Positions 17,444-30,500 of a stretch of DNA of 64,000 nucleotides are shown piece after piece; the stretch's first letter is position 1, and each line of letters starts with the position of its first letter. The translations under genes were made by a program, and so were the position numbers. Under the pieces are notes generated by a model. The model was not told the DNA's origin and made no database searches. It saw nothing but the letters and a program-made list of their open reading frames with translations. The stretch comes from Glandiceps talaboti (Eukaryota; Hemichordata; Enteropneusta; Spengelidae): positions 25,412,592 to 25,476,591 of the forward strand of contig NC_135554.1 of NCBI RefSeq assembly GCF_964340395.1, read 5' to 3'.

Positions 17444-19981
17444 CTCTCGCTCTCTCAGGAGCACGATATTAATCGGATTCGAAGAGGGGGCCTTGAAAAT
17501 TCTGATGGTCTAAAAAGGGGTCACAATGAGTTATTTTACTCGGGATATGAACCAAATTAAACCTCAGAAGCGGTCGTTTACCGAGTACATTGCAAAATGT
17601 ATTGCGGTTTCGGTGATAGTAAAGGCATGTGACTGCTATGAGAATGTGGATGTCACGACAACAATGATAACACATTGAAATGAAATTTTGCTTCAAGTTT
17701 AGATTTAGAATATAACTAAAAGATTGGGATTAGACTATAAATTAGTCCGCTGAAAATGATCTGATTGTAAGATGACATACAGTTGTCATTTTTTCAATAC
17801 TTTTTTGTTATTTCTACATAACATTGCCTCCGTCTAATGTCTGAGCACTTAATTTAAGTTCTAGTAAATATCTACAAAACTCTCGTGTTACACCGCAACC
17901 TCGGAATTGATAAAAGGAAGTATGCGACAACATTGTTTTTAATCTCATGATTGTTTACATATGAACCTAATACGCTTAAGGCAGGTACCAATGCAACGGC
18001 TCTATCGAGGTGGGATGCACTGGAGAGTTTGGATTGGTGGGTGGTAGGTTGGTACATGTAGGTTGGTAGGTTGGTAGGTAGGTAGGTAGGTTGGTTGGTT
18101 GGTTGGTTGTTGATTGGTCGGTCGGTCGGTCGACTGGTTGGACGATGACAAATTATAAATGTTCTCAAGCTGATAACGTTATTGGTCAAACATTACAATT
18201 CAGTTTATTTCCCATAAATATATCAAATATTACCATTTTGTCCTCTATTAAACGTATTTAGAATACTATTCTAACTGCCATATGGTAGATTTATTGTAGT
18301 TATGATATTGGAACTTAACTCCATGAAAAATTCAGCCAGAGACAATGTTCACTTCTGTCACTTGTAACCTAAATTCCAATAAAGACTTCACACTTGACTC
18401 AAGTCTCTGCAGACACATTCGAGAGTCATCATCTCCCGCACAGCCAGACTGGTTCGATGACCTTTCCAGTGTTTACTACTGTATGAGACGACCGATTCAA
18501 TGTCAAGTTCCAATAGTGGGGTGATATTAGTCAAGTTTCCTATACATGTTACGATTACAACGATCATCTCCATTTACGTAGTGGAGAGGATAGTGATCAT
18601 AGAGAACGACGACTGGTAAAGAAACTAGACTAGCTAATAATAAAGTGGCCATATGGATGAGAATTTGGTATTTATTTTGGATTTTTATTTGATAAAACAG
18701 CTCCACTATGTTTTTATACTTGAAAAAATAATGTGAAAGAGCATATACCAAGTCCATGTTCATAACTCAATACATTGCAAAAAGATGGAAATGTGTAAAA
18801 AGTTTGCTATTGGACGTACAATAACAAACATTTTATACATTGTTTAATGTTTTGCCGTTTATTGAGTTATGAACATAGACTTGGTATATGCTCTTTCGCA
18901 TTATTTTTTCAAGTATAAAAACATAGTGGAGCTGTTTTATCAAATAAAAATCCAAAATAAATACCAAATTCTCATCCATATGGCCACTTTAACAGCTTTA
19001 CAAAGACAATACCTGTATATTTCTTAAATCAAGCGACGGATTAATCCATGCCGATTTAATTTAACATAGATACTGATGAATTAAGCATAATTTAATCTTA
19101 CAGTCACGTGGTATCGAATATACATTGTTTTATTTCAAATCTTATTCATGTGTTTCACTGTTGATGGTGTTGATAAATGGCAGAGGAATCGCTGTGTGTT
19201 TTTTTATTTTGAAGCTCCGGCAAGTTTAGGACACGGGCTAACGATGCTGTTGGTTATTTTAAGGAGGGTTGGACATCCATGTTCAAGCGGCATGAATCAA
19301 TAATTTGCATGATTCAAAATCACTGTGAATTCTTTTATACACGGCAAATAATGAAATACTAACTCATATTATAGTGTAGTATAGTTCCAATGCAATCCGT
19401 GCTACGATTTACACTGCGTTTATCTTCAAACTGCGCTGAACTTTATTGAAACGTCTGAATAAAGAGTAAAATTCCAACGCATAGACCAATGAGTTGACAT
19501 TTAAATTTCTTCTTTTTCGAACACTTTATATAAATGTTATTTGTATCTTCAAAGACGTTTTAGATCCATGTAATAATTCAGAGATCCTTGATCTACTTCC
19601 ATCTTTTGAGGTCTTCTAATCAAACGACCTATTGAGGGGAGAGTCCAACAATCTGCAAGATCACTATCCACAGGGACCACCTGAAGAAGTACAGACTAGT
19701 ATTCTCTGTAAAACTAGACATATTTCTGAGACTCTGACTTTCTGATCCTTCGTGTAAGTTAATCTATCCACATAGCGTGAAAGGCATGTTCCGCAAATAA
19801 TCTATCTCTTCCCGTCTTACGTTTCGTATACTCAAAGTCATTGATTTTTGACATCTAGAATTAAAGATTCAAATCTAAATTAAACTTAAAGAAATGAACT
19901 GATATTTACAACACTCCTACCTTGTGCCAATGACGTGCTTTCCAAAACTAGAACAACGAGTATAACATGGTGGTATAGCAT
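13296..19981 (-). CDS. CTL-4: signal peptide-CTLD-linker-transmembrane protein
   Basis: Model complement(join(13296..13405,14286..14429,15678..15751,16080..16398,19921..19981)), 235 aa with all phases consistent. Residues 1-20 are a signal peptide (MLYHHVILVVLVLESTSLAQ). Residues 21-151 are a CTLD: WSSAVTICIGKGGVLAKI, DFWFNANDVGEEGHW, FNWANGQPNNGAGS, then RWQDEECYDRKGYICQF. QPN and RWQD stand at the EPN and WND sites, so calcium-dependent sugar binding is possible but not standard. Residues 152-199 are a Pro/Ala/Thr linker encoded by one exon. Residues 200-235 are a hydrophobic helix (VVIVVLALSFVNLTVLVAMV and onward) followed by WRKM and TAA. The stop overlaps a good donor (AAAT|GTAAGT), so a spliced cytoplasmic tail is an alternative. 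The acceptor of exon 2 could also lie 9 nt downstream in the same phase. Probably a type I membrane lectin. Confidence 0.85.
13903..14027. repeat. (GTGTT)n pentanucleotide array
   Basis: About 25 pentanucleotide units in the CTL-4 intron between linker and transmembrane exons. The Cys-Val frames through it are not genes. Confidence 0.96.
14806..15545. repeat. Dispersed repeat with internal tandem units in CTL-4 intron
   Basis: CAAGGTCAAAGGTCA blocks with similar downstream sequence occur at about 14815 and 15077. Two units of about 150 bases starting CCATTCGGCCA occur at 15212 and 15363, each with CAGGTTTGGTTGAAATCGGT. The end CGAACGTACGGACAGA followed by CCCCTTGGGG is typical of repeats common in marine invertebrate genomes. 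Non-coding. Confidence 0.75.
16752..16938. repeat. Dispersed repeat R2, copy 2
   Basis: Second copy of 9855..10015, in CTL-4 intron 1, ending directly at a CA array. Confidence 0.82.
16939..17022. repeat. (CA)n microsatellite
   Basis: CA array interrupted once (ATACGTCACG), continuing from repeat R2 copy 2. Confidence 0.95.
17164..17341. mobile_element. Foldback element with about 65-base arms
   Basis: Left arm GCGTTGAGGAGTGACATGG through TTTTCATGGCGGCACTTTG; the reverse complement makes the right arm, with a short duplication (GAGATGTTCCACC) near its outer end. Spacer about 35 bases. Directly followed by a (CA)n array at 17350-17440. Confidence 0.85.
17350..17440. repeat. (CA)n microsatellite
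   Basis: CA array of about 90 bases (beginning as ACGC units) adjoining the foldback element. The stretch 17441-18030 shows nothing recognisable. Confidence 0.95.
18033..18133. repeat. Degenerate (GGTT/GGTA/GGTC)n array
   Basis: Tetranucleotide units starting GG that drift from GGTT to GGTA to GGTC across 100 bases, showing stepwise divergence of the unit. Confidence 0.88.
18645..18987. mobile_element. Long inverted-repeat foldback element
   Basis: Arms of about 130 bases, nearly perfect: left begins AAAGTGGCCATATGGATGAG and the right ends with its complement. The centre is about 85 bases of AT-rich sequence. It is non-coding and lies in CTL-4 intron 1. The ends look like terminal inverted repeats of a MITE. 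Sequence from 18990 to 19920 shows no gene. Confidence 0.9.
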
Positions 19982-21057
19982 ATTGAGTCGTCTTCAAACA
20001 GTAGTACTCAGCGGTCTAGTCGTGTAGTGTTGCAGACACGATGGTGGAACGACAAGTATGTATGTCCAACTGTGTCTTCTATGCTATTGGCCTTGTTCAC
20101 GCCGTGTTCACCGATTGTTATACGAGTTTGTATGACCGCAAGAGGAAAAGAGCGTGGTCAGAAGTAAATGAACTTTGAAAAACAATTTTGTGTTTCTATA
20201 AACATTACAGAGACCACATATGTAACACTATATGCATGATATGGGAGTGCTTGACCCACGTTACGTGGTACATTAACGTTTATCAATCTCTCGGCTTGTA
20301 TTCGCCGGTAAAATATCAAATTACCAATTACTGGTACTAAGACGAGATAATTATAAGCAAGTTCTCAAGTGTTTTCTTTGTTAGTGAAATTAGACGATTA
20401 TTTTCTCCTTGCCTTCAGTTTCATTTTTGGATGTTTTAAGATATTCTGTATTTATCATTGTATATATAATATATACAATGTGTGATATATAGTGTGTGCT
20501 TGTAAGTGCCTGTGACTTGTAAGCAATGCTAGTGTGTACAGGTATATGTGTGGATATAGCCATAGGCAATTAGCGGAAATTAGTATGTATACTAGCTCAG
20601 AAAATGTTTATATTAAAATACATGTATTGATATATACACGTGTATTACGTTGTTGTAAAGTCGCCGGGTCGTTTGAGAGTATGGATATGCAAATGAGGTG
20701 TATGCAAATAAAATGTAGCTATGATGGTATTTATTCACAATATTGTGTGCAGGGAATACGTTATCGTTGATCACATATTATCCGATGAATCACTTCCATA
20801 GCTTGAATTCCCGATACACAGTGTATAGATACACACGGATGGATGGTACACAGAGATAGGAGTATTGCATGTAAGTCTAGAAGTTTTACTGTTACTTGTG
20901 ACACCTGTTCGTTCATTGTAATACTTTCATGTATCCATCAACATGTCTAGCAAGTATGACGATGGTTCTCAATTCTAAATGGTATTAAAATCAACAACGT
21001 TGAGACTTCGACCCCTCCCTCTTCTTGAGCTCTTATTAAATCGTGATTGTTTGTTAT

Positions 21058-21059
<2 letters not shown>

Positions 21060-21125
<66 letters not shown>

Positions 21126-21151
21126 AGAGAGAGAGAGAGGGGGGGGGGAGT
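21060..21151. repeat. (GA)n microsatellite ending in a G run
   Basis: GA array with GGGA interruptions. The intergenic region 20050-22600 otherwise shows no gene; a 77-codon minus-strand ORF at 21400-21633 has no recognisable domain. Confidence 0.95.
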
Positions 21152-22651
21152 TAAGACCGTGGATTCATCGGACTGTAATAACATAGTGTCTTTACGGTTC
21201 GTAACTATATATGTTTCGAAGAAATCGAGGCCTCAAGTATCATGAGTATGTCAAAATGAGTGCGCCCTCTCACTCGGTGTGTCACAACAAATATAATGTC
21301 TTTCGTCTTTATTCAATCGTTCGTCGACGTCGCGTCAACAATACCAAACAGTAAACGAAAGTCAGCGCCCTCATACTGTTAAACGTTTTTGACAAGACCT
21401 CATAATTTGTCAAGGTTTTCCTTGTGCAGATCCTTCTCTCTGGTTTTTGTTGTAAAACTCATCGGGTCCCTTTCTGCTTTTTGATCGTTTTCAAAACATA
21501 GCAGAATAGACATTTTTGTTCCTTTAGGGCCTATGTAGGGTAAAACAAGTTTGGAAAATTTATGTTGTATCTTGTTTTCGATGTCACTATATATGTACTC
21601 TTGGTGTAGAGCTGAGTAAGTTGTATATTCCATGTACTATATGTCTTGCATTGTTGTTTTCCTCTGGGAAATACCACACAAATCCTGCTACTACAAATGT
21701 TTTCGCTCTAATCAAAGTGTTCTTTTCATAGGGTAGGGGAAATATATTCATTGACAAGTCAAAACGTTGTTATATTTAGTCTGTAGACAAATGAAAACAA
21801 CAATCTGAGAAATACTACGTGCAAAGTTTAACATTATCGAATTATTACCATCGTCGCAAACCACAGCCTGTTTTACGGCAACGTTCTTAACGAGCCTCTT
21901 TATTTCGAAATGTAGTGGTAGAAATAATAACTCTGGTTTGCGAGAATGATTATTACAGACAGGGTGTATTACAGTTAAATCCTTTATCAACCTAAATGTA
22001 TGGTGTGTAGTATATGTTAGGTTTCTGGGATATACTCTCGATCAGTTGGTTGACAATTGAGAATTAGAAGAAAAAAGAGTGATTTACTACTATATTAGTT
22101 TTTTTACAACCGAACAAAACTCAAAACTCAAAACTCAAGGCAAATATTAGGCAATTATAACGATAGCAAAACAATCGCCCACTTACAATTTTATTTAGTG
22201 TCACTGTCTGTCTTGTCATGGATATAGACAATATAGTTGAAACCATACAAAGATTTACTACTCAGAAACATAGCCACAGGTGTCATGACAATTTCTTAAA
22301 CACGGTACGAATATGACGTCATCCAAGGTGGTACAAAGGTAAAGTCCCCGTTGACCCTTTCACGGAAATACAGCCAGCATAAATCCGCATACTTTAATCG
22401 GTCAACCCGGATGTATTCAGAAAGTTAAGTACGTAATAACTCAAGTTGCCACACTTGATCAAATATGTTTTGTTTGTTTGGTAACATTCATCACAGTGCC
22501 TGTACATGTTTATTTCAATGTGTCACGCGATTGTCGTTATTTCGGGTTGATATTAAACATGCTGTGAATTAAAGTTTCAAGGTTGCATTGGCCATGCGAT
22601 CCATCACGTATCTCTCTATCGCTCTTTGTATCTCCAGGCATTTAATGTGAG

Positions 22652-22729
22652 TTTCGTTGGAATTGAGAAGGAAAACTACTCATATACTTGTTTCGTTGGA
22701 ATTGAGAAGGAAAACTACTCATATACTTA
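22652..22729 (+). repeat. Perfect 39-bp tandem duplication
   Basis: The unit starting TTTCGTTGGAATTGAGAAGG occurs at 22652 and again at 22691 without differences. It lies just left of the Penelope-like remnant. Confidence 0.93.
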
Positions 22730-22940
22730 TTCTAAACAGTCTTCCAGCAGTTGGTTAAAAGGACTGTATTATCCCCACTTTATTTATTTCTGTATGTTAT
22801 TTTTGTATGTTTTACCATGCTTGATATGGCATATTGTTTACGCAATAAAGAGATAATATAAAGCCATAATATTAAGACCATACCCAGTTTGGTATACCAA
22901 AGACTGTCCAACATATGTCCAGTGTGAACAATAATTCGAG

Positions 22941-23672
22941 GCTACTACATCACCCTACCAAGATGCAAATTTAGCGGGATTTAATTACACGCTCAAATTT
23001 GACCCAACACGATACACTCAGCACAAACGGAATCGCAGCCGTAATATAACTTGGTTCAATCTACCTTTCAGTAAACATGTTGCAACAAATGTCGGCAGAA
23101 AATTTCTTCACCTCATCGACAAGCATTTCCCCACATCCAGTGTACTCCATAAAATCTTCAACCGCAATAATATTAAAGTGAGCTCTAGCTGCATGGATAA
23201 CATGGGTAAAATAATTATCGGTCACAACAAAGCTATACTTTCAATAGGTAAGCAAACACAGCAAAATACCTGTAAATGCAGGAAAGCAAAGGAATGTCCC
23301 CTCGCAGGAAAATGCCTCTTAAACAGCATTGTTTACAAAGCAACAGTCACCACTAACCATGACCGCAAATCATACATAGGTGTTAGTGACACAGAATTCG
23401 AAAGCAGATGGAACAACCATAAGTCTTCATTTAAACTTGATCACAGGAAGAAAGACACTGCGCTCAGTAAATACATTTGGCACTTAAAAGACAACAAAAC
23501 CAATTATGATATGCAATGGTCGGTCCTCAAGTCGGCTTCCTCATGTTCAAATGTTACCAAACGATGTCAACTATGTCTCTGGGAAAAATATTTTATTATA
23601 ACCGCAGACAAAGCAACGACCTTGAACAGCAGAACTGAATTAATCAATAAATGCAGACACGTTCTTACTTAA
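22941..23672 (+). mobile_element. Penelope-like element remnant with GIY-YIG endonuclease
   Basis: An open frame without its 5' part reads NITWFNLPFSKHVATNVG, FLHLIDKHFP and SSSCMDNMGKIIIGHN, the connector after the reverse transcriptase of Penelope-like elements. It is followed by a cysteine cluster (CKCRKAKECPLAGKCL) and a GIY-YIG-like domain with NSIVYKATV, KSYIGVSDTEFESRWNNH and the motif region KYIWHLKD. It ends TAA at 23672. The reverse transcriptase core is missing, so this is a 5'-truncated copy; the last 160 codons remain intact, suggesting a fairly recent insertion. Confidence 0.88.
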
Positions 23673-24502
23673 TACGTAACCTTGTTTACATACAAGTTTG
23701 TGTACATACAGTCGTCAATGAAAACATACCTAAGTACTGTACTGTATAGACTGTGTCAGTAGTAAACAGCAGTTCACGCCCTGAATAGCAACGAATTAGT
23801 TTGTCGGCTATTTCGTTGAAGTAAATCTTACTTGGTGGTTTGAGAGTAAATAGAAACATTTGTCACTCAAGGGTCGGTGTTTTGCCACCAGAGTGGAGTG
23901 TGGCATCATGTACTTCTCTATGTTTGTTCTGAGTGTATCTGTGTATCTGCAAATGACATAAGTCTAGTAGCTTCCTAGATATATTGTATATTAGTTGCAC
24001 TAATTTTAGTTTTCAATTGTTCGCAATAATTGTGAGCCATTTTTAGCATTTTTTTGTCTTGATGTCCTCTTTTGTCTTTTTTTCCCTCTTTTAAAAATAT
24101 TTGTCGAGATTTACTCGTGAGTTTAAAAATGGACCAACATCGACATTATAAATAGTTGAATTTAATAGTACAACATCAGTATTGGATTTAGACCGTATAG
24201 AGTTGACTGCAGTGTTTTATTGTGTCAACAGAATCTCTTGTTGTTTTCATGAATTTTAGTTTCCTGCTTCTTCTTTTCACATGAGTAGGTTTTGGTTTAC
24301 TTCTGACAAGATAAAGTGTACAGGAGAAGATCACCAGTGCATCACCCCTAGTGTGGAAATAGAACAATCGTATATTTGCATATCCCATATATACAGATGG
24401 TATGACAGGTCACTTTTATTTTTACTACAGGACGCCGTGTACGCTACCATCTGAGAGTGGGGTTATCTCGAAGTACTGTGTAACATAGAGCTACAATAAA
24501 AG

Positions 24503-27500
24503 ATGAAGACGGTAGGAGTGCTGATATTTCTCGGTGTGGTTTCGCTGACATTTGGCCATGTTAGAGTAACTTGGCCTCCGGCTCGAATGTACGACTCCGA
24601 CTTCTTGGATAACGCCCGTACGCGCGGTCCTTGTGGTATGCGATCGAGTGCACAGTTTGGTAAGTTCATATGCAGGTCACTGCCATCAATGTTGAATTGT
24701 TCCGTTAGTATCTATAGTATAAATTACAACGGAAATCATGAACCCTGAAACAAAACGTCGTCAGGCTCAACAAAAATCTCATTATCAAAGCTACATTCTA
24801 TCGGCTGGCTTGACAAAAATCTTACCAACAGCGTTCCGTCAATTGTCTGGCGTGACAAACATCTTTAGGGTACCCATTGTTACACTTTCTTTGCGTGAGC
24901 TACCATTATCTTAGGAGATCAACGCCAAATTCATATGTCCCTGCCTGGTAAACCTAAGGTCTGGTGCGTTCTTTGATATTTTTGAGACGGTCAATTGACT
25001 AAAATGTATCAATTGTAGTTCAGTTCTTGTTGTGACAGACGATAACATGTGGAAATATTAATTAGATTTTTGTCAAGCCAGACGAGAACATTTACAACAT
25101 CAAAGAGATATTTTGTCTGGCCAGACAAAAACTGTGGCAATGTTTGTACGATTGGGATGTTTTGCCTTTTCATTGTTGCAGGTTGAATAGTTTATACATC
25201 CCGGCACTGCTAGCACCAAGGCACTCGAATCAATCTGTATTATTTAAAAAAAATGTATATTTCCTATACATTCTTTTAAAAAATCATACAGATTTCGAGT
25301 GCCTGTGACTGTTAGGAGCTTTCTTTCCCATATCATCATATCGCACGTCGTATTCTAAATTCAGTAATTGTGTCGATGTTTATTATCATCACGTGACCAA
25401 CAATAATTACAATACAATAAATTACAAAAATAGTTTGCTTCGCCTGTACATCTATAAATAATATATAGAACAACAATGAAACTAACTGTTCCAGGATGAC
25501 TGTCTCACATATCGACGCAATACAATACACCATGTATTTCCGTCATAAAATCACATGACACCCGCTGTCGGCATTCTAAAAAATATCCCGACTTCGAACT
25601 AATTGTATGTGCTGTCAAACAACATCACAGTATGGCAGGCCCCTAATATGATTAATGACATTTGTAATAATAAATAATAACTTTATTACACAAGTGTATC
25701 ATCCGTGAATACAGTATGGTAAACAACAACAACAACAACACCAACAACAACACTTGGTCGTTGTGAAAAAGGTTGTTTTGCGATGTGTATGAACTATATT
25801 TTTAACCTACCTATTATATAACAATGCCCAGTTACGTTTTTAACTGAGTAGGCATAATACAATGGAGCTGTATTGTAATTCTGTATTGTAATTCTACACT
25901 ATGTAGATACTATTACATACCACACCTCAGACCAGCATCATGCCATGGAATTAGGCCAAATAAAAATGTTGTTGGTTCCGGTTACCTGACCCCACCTAGT
26001 TTTTCACGCCTACCCTAAACTTTTTTTTACGTATTTGAGAAAAAAAAATACTAAACTCGTGAAAATCATGAAGTCTCACAAGAAATAGTGGATGTGGAAA
26101 CTGACAACTTAAAAAGACAATATAAAAATATTCTTCCAATCTGTAATGGCTGTACATCTGATATTAAGAAATAAACAACACAGAGACCATTTGGAAAACA
26201 ATGGAAAACCTAAACTAGACACTCACACATGAAAAAAAATATAATGAAATAAAATAAAAAATCTACACACCCCACCTATTTTAAAATTGAATGTAATCAG
26301 TACCACACATTTTTTTTTTCCTTAACGACATGTATGCCACTTAAAAGCCTCTTAAAAACCTCAACATAGAGTTTTAGTTTTTAAGACCAGTTTCCCACTT
26401 TATTTATAAACTCATGTTTCATGGGCGCACACATGTATTCATAAAATATGGCATTGTTCTTTACCACTGGCACTGCTCTCTTCAGAGCCTACATGCAGAA
26501 TTGATATATGATGGACCCCACCCTGTATTCTGTGATTTAATGACAAGTTTCACTTTGTTGTAGAGCTTATTGATAAAATAATGTATCCATGTTTCTGTGA
26601 ATTATCATTATTTACTATTACATGTACTCTCATCAGACAGATCTTCTCTACTCCATCACTATACATGTATCATATTATGGGCCCTAAGTTCTATTCTGTG
26701 ATTTGTATTAATGAAAACAATGCAGCTTCATTTACATATCTGTGATTACCAACTAATCAATACTCATTATCCAGTGAAAAGTGTTCTAAAACATTAAGGC
26801 AGCACAAAATAGATAATGTGTTTATTAAGTTAGTTCTGATATATAGGATTTTACTTGTATGTACATGAAAGCATGGCAAGGAAAGAAATATACTATCAAC
26901 ACAGAATTCTATAGTGCATCCTTTTTTTTGTAACATGTAATCTGAGAAAAGGATTCTACTCAAATGTTAGCAAACACATAGTTGTCTGGCAGGGCTATAG
27001 AAAGTTGACCCTGAATAAATGAGTAAGGGTTCTATTTAATCCTTAAAGCTCCACAGATAAGATATTACAGATGTGAGGACCTGATGGTGGTGGTGGTGGT
27101 GGGGATGATGGTAATGATGCAACAACATCAAGTGACATGGTTACTCAGGACAAGTACCATACTCTACCATGTCAGAGCCCTGGTTGTTTTTACCCTCACT
27201 TTGCTGATGTAATGGATGGGCCCTAGCCTGGTCACCTGTTTGTAAATGTAGCAAAGAGCTAGACCACCGATTGTTTTCATCTGTTACATCATGCACATAT
27301 ATATATAAATGATAAAAACAGCTGCTTCATCTCTTTTTCATTTGATTTACAACTTTGTGAGCTGATTAACATTTCGATTGGATACACTGTACCTACATAT
27401 CATACACTGTATCTACACACACTGCATTTGACTGATAACTGTTACAGTTAGCACATGAATCAAATTTGATACAGTTACATCAACTATGTTAACAGACTGG

Positions 27501-30500
27501 CTGTAACAACTGAATGGCTGTTTGAATGATTAGTGAATAAAGAATTACGATGAATAAAATTTTATGCAATATTGAAATTCCAATAATGGTCATATTTATT
27601 GCAAACAATATTGAACCAGTACATGACTATTTCTCTCTTTCCCCTGCAGGTGGACCTGTAACAGTATTCTCTTCTGGTCAGTCTATCAACGTAACTTGGC
27701 ATCTTGCATATTCACACAGAGTAAGTATGTCTTTTGCTATTAAAGACTTCAAATCATGGGATCTCAGAGGGGTAGGCTATGTGTAGGCTTGTCTACGATC
27801 TTGATCTCTCTCCACGTATAGTCAAATGGACACCACCAGCGGTAAGAACAGAATGTCAAGCAAAAGAAAGCCATTTGACTATACAGTGGAGAGAGAGCAT
27901 GATCATAGACAAGCATACATGTTTATTTCTAGACTACAGAGAGTGAATATTGGAGAAAATTTAGTCATATTTCCAGAGATATTTTATCAGAATCTGGGAA
28001 TAAAATTTTTGGCAAGTCTGACAGAGGATAACATTACTAGCCATAACAAACTTAAGATGGGGAGGAAATGGTTTCCTCAAAAAAAGGTCATTGTGAAGTA
28101 AGCTTGTTCCAAGTTTTTTGAATTCTATAAATACAGACTGGCAGGGAGAGTGGCACCAGTCTCTGTGGGAGATTATTTAACTGTCATATTCTTGAACTGT
28201 TGTTAGTTATTCATCTTTAGTTTTTAAAAGAAATTTACTCAGCTTTTTTTCCCAATTACTAGTAGTCTACCAATCTACCTAGGGCATTGCATTGTTTCAC
28301 AAGCAGGTTATCATTTCACACAAAAAAAACCCAGTTATGTTTAAAATACAATTTTATTTTAAAAAAGCCCTGCGACTCAAGCAAGTCTAACTTAACTAAC
28401 AGACAATGGTGCAAGCTTTGCATTAACAAGCCTGGGAAAAAGTGCAAGCTTTGCTGACCTAACAACCATTTAACAAAACACTAAGTAATCCTACATAATG
28501 TGTATTCACTATAGAGATGTTTTCAAAGTGAACAATGTCTGATAGTACAAAAGAGTGACATGTAAATATCAGACAGCAGGGCTTTTTACCCCCCCCCCCC
28601 TCCCATTATTCAATTACAGTTGAAGGAAACAAAATGAATTGTCTAAAGAGATGTCATACTATTGTATATCATTATGACCTTTTTGTCTGTCCACTGAAAA
28701 TCCTATTTAGTCTTCTTATTTTTAATACTATAAAAGGCTTTTACTTCCCTCTTGATTTACAAGTGCATTAATTTAGCTTCTGAAAATTGTGTTGTTGTTC
28801 TCGGAACTAATGTGGATCCCAACTGTGGTTTATCCAAACTGTGGTTAGAAACTACAGTCTGGTCAAAGTCCCTCGATCAGCACAGAAAGTTGTTCATCCA
28901 ATCAGTGAACCCCAGCTGCTATAGTGACGTAAACAATGTATAAGTAGCATCCTGAGCTGACAAATATACTATATTTGGACAATACATAACTGCCCCAATA
29001 AACACTAACTTTATGAAGGACTGTGTTATTGGTTAGAATTTTGTGATTGATTAAAAAGACATGATGTTAATGACTGTGTGGGTGGCTGTGGGTGAATTTT
29101 AAATTTCATCTCAGGACTTCTAGAGCAATGACTTTGACTAGACTGTGAGTGAAAGTATAAATCATAACGATATAGGAACTAGACTATTTCAGAACATGAA
29201 AGTGAAAACACATGGGTAAACTCCCTTCACTCCCCCTCGCCCTCACCCTAATGTTGAGCTGAACAAACACCCTCCTTTTGATTTAAAAAAACGTAAAATT
29301 CTCCATGTAAAAATTGTGAAGTAAAAAGAGAGCATAAATTATCGACTGCATCTTACATAAAACAGGTCAAGAATTATGTAGAGATTTTCACTTCTAGCAA
29401 ATCTGTTTTATTTGTTATGCACAGTTATGATGACAAAATCATTCTCACTCTTATAAGCACAAAATATTTAGAGTATTTCAGACAAGATTTGAAGAAAAAA
29501 ATCCATAGCACTGAGTGTGTAACTTATGTATTAAGTACAAATGTCACTCTCAGTATAAATAATTATGTGGTAACATGGTAAAATAAATTCATTGATATGT
29601 TGGTATGTTCATGAGAAGTAGTTGACACACACACACCCACCCACCCACACACACATACATATTAACTATAGTTTGTTGAGTGTTTTGTCAATATTGATGA
29701 AAGCAGTAAAAGTGAAATACAGTACCACGATACCTGTACCATTGTACCATAATAAATTTAAAACAAGAAGGTAACCTTGTTTGTAGCTACAGAATATTTA
29801 CCTGTTCCTATGTGACAACATATGTGAATTTCTCAACCAGGATGTAATTTTCTTTTATGACCTGGTTTACCTGCTAGGTGACAGCATTTCAACACAAGGA
29901 AATGACCTTTTTATGATTGAATGTAGTTATATTTATAGTCCTGTTCAATATGTGTATCAGAGTATTAAGTGAATTTTGTTATATGAGCACATAATATGGA
30001 CATTTTTATCAAAATGTGCAAATGGAAATTGCTGGGAACCTGTGCACTGTGGCATGTCAAAAATTCACCAAATTTGTCACTAGTAGGGAAATAATTGAAT
30101 TGCAGTATTTCACACAAAAGGTATTAATTACACAAACCAAGGATGAATCATCAGATTGCCCTTGAACTGACTGACAATGAGTATTGTTGGTACCAGGCTC
30201 TTACTTCAAATCACATACGTTCCCGGTAGGTCATAAAATAAACAATAAAAAGTTGGTAAACTTCAGTGAATCAGCATTTTTCTTTTGATTTATTAACACA
30301 TCTTCTCCCATGCTATGGTCTTCAAGTACCTGGCATTTTTTACATTGTAGGTTCCGGGGTCAGAAATGAAAGTCTTGGTACAACCCTGTACCTGCCACGA
30401 ATACAATACTCAATGTCATGCATGACAAGTGTTGTGTGTCGTGATCGAGACGTGTATGCAAATTTTGTGCTAATTCTTTATCACTCTTCCAAAGAAGCAA

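Noticed and set aside
21400-21633. 77-codon minus-strand ORF
   Set aside because: No domain, no signal peptide and no splice-compatible neighbour; length is within chance expectation.
27826-28101. 91-codon plus-strand ORF after LPD1 exon 2
   Set aside because: Begins in a MITE-like hairpin and shows no homology to LPD2 at that place; the donor of exon 2 is strong and phases fit exon 3 directly.
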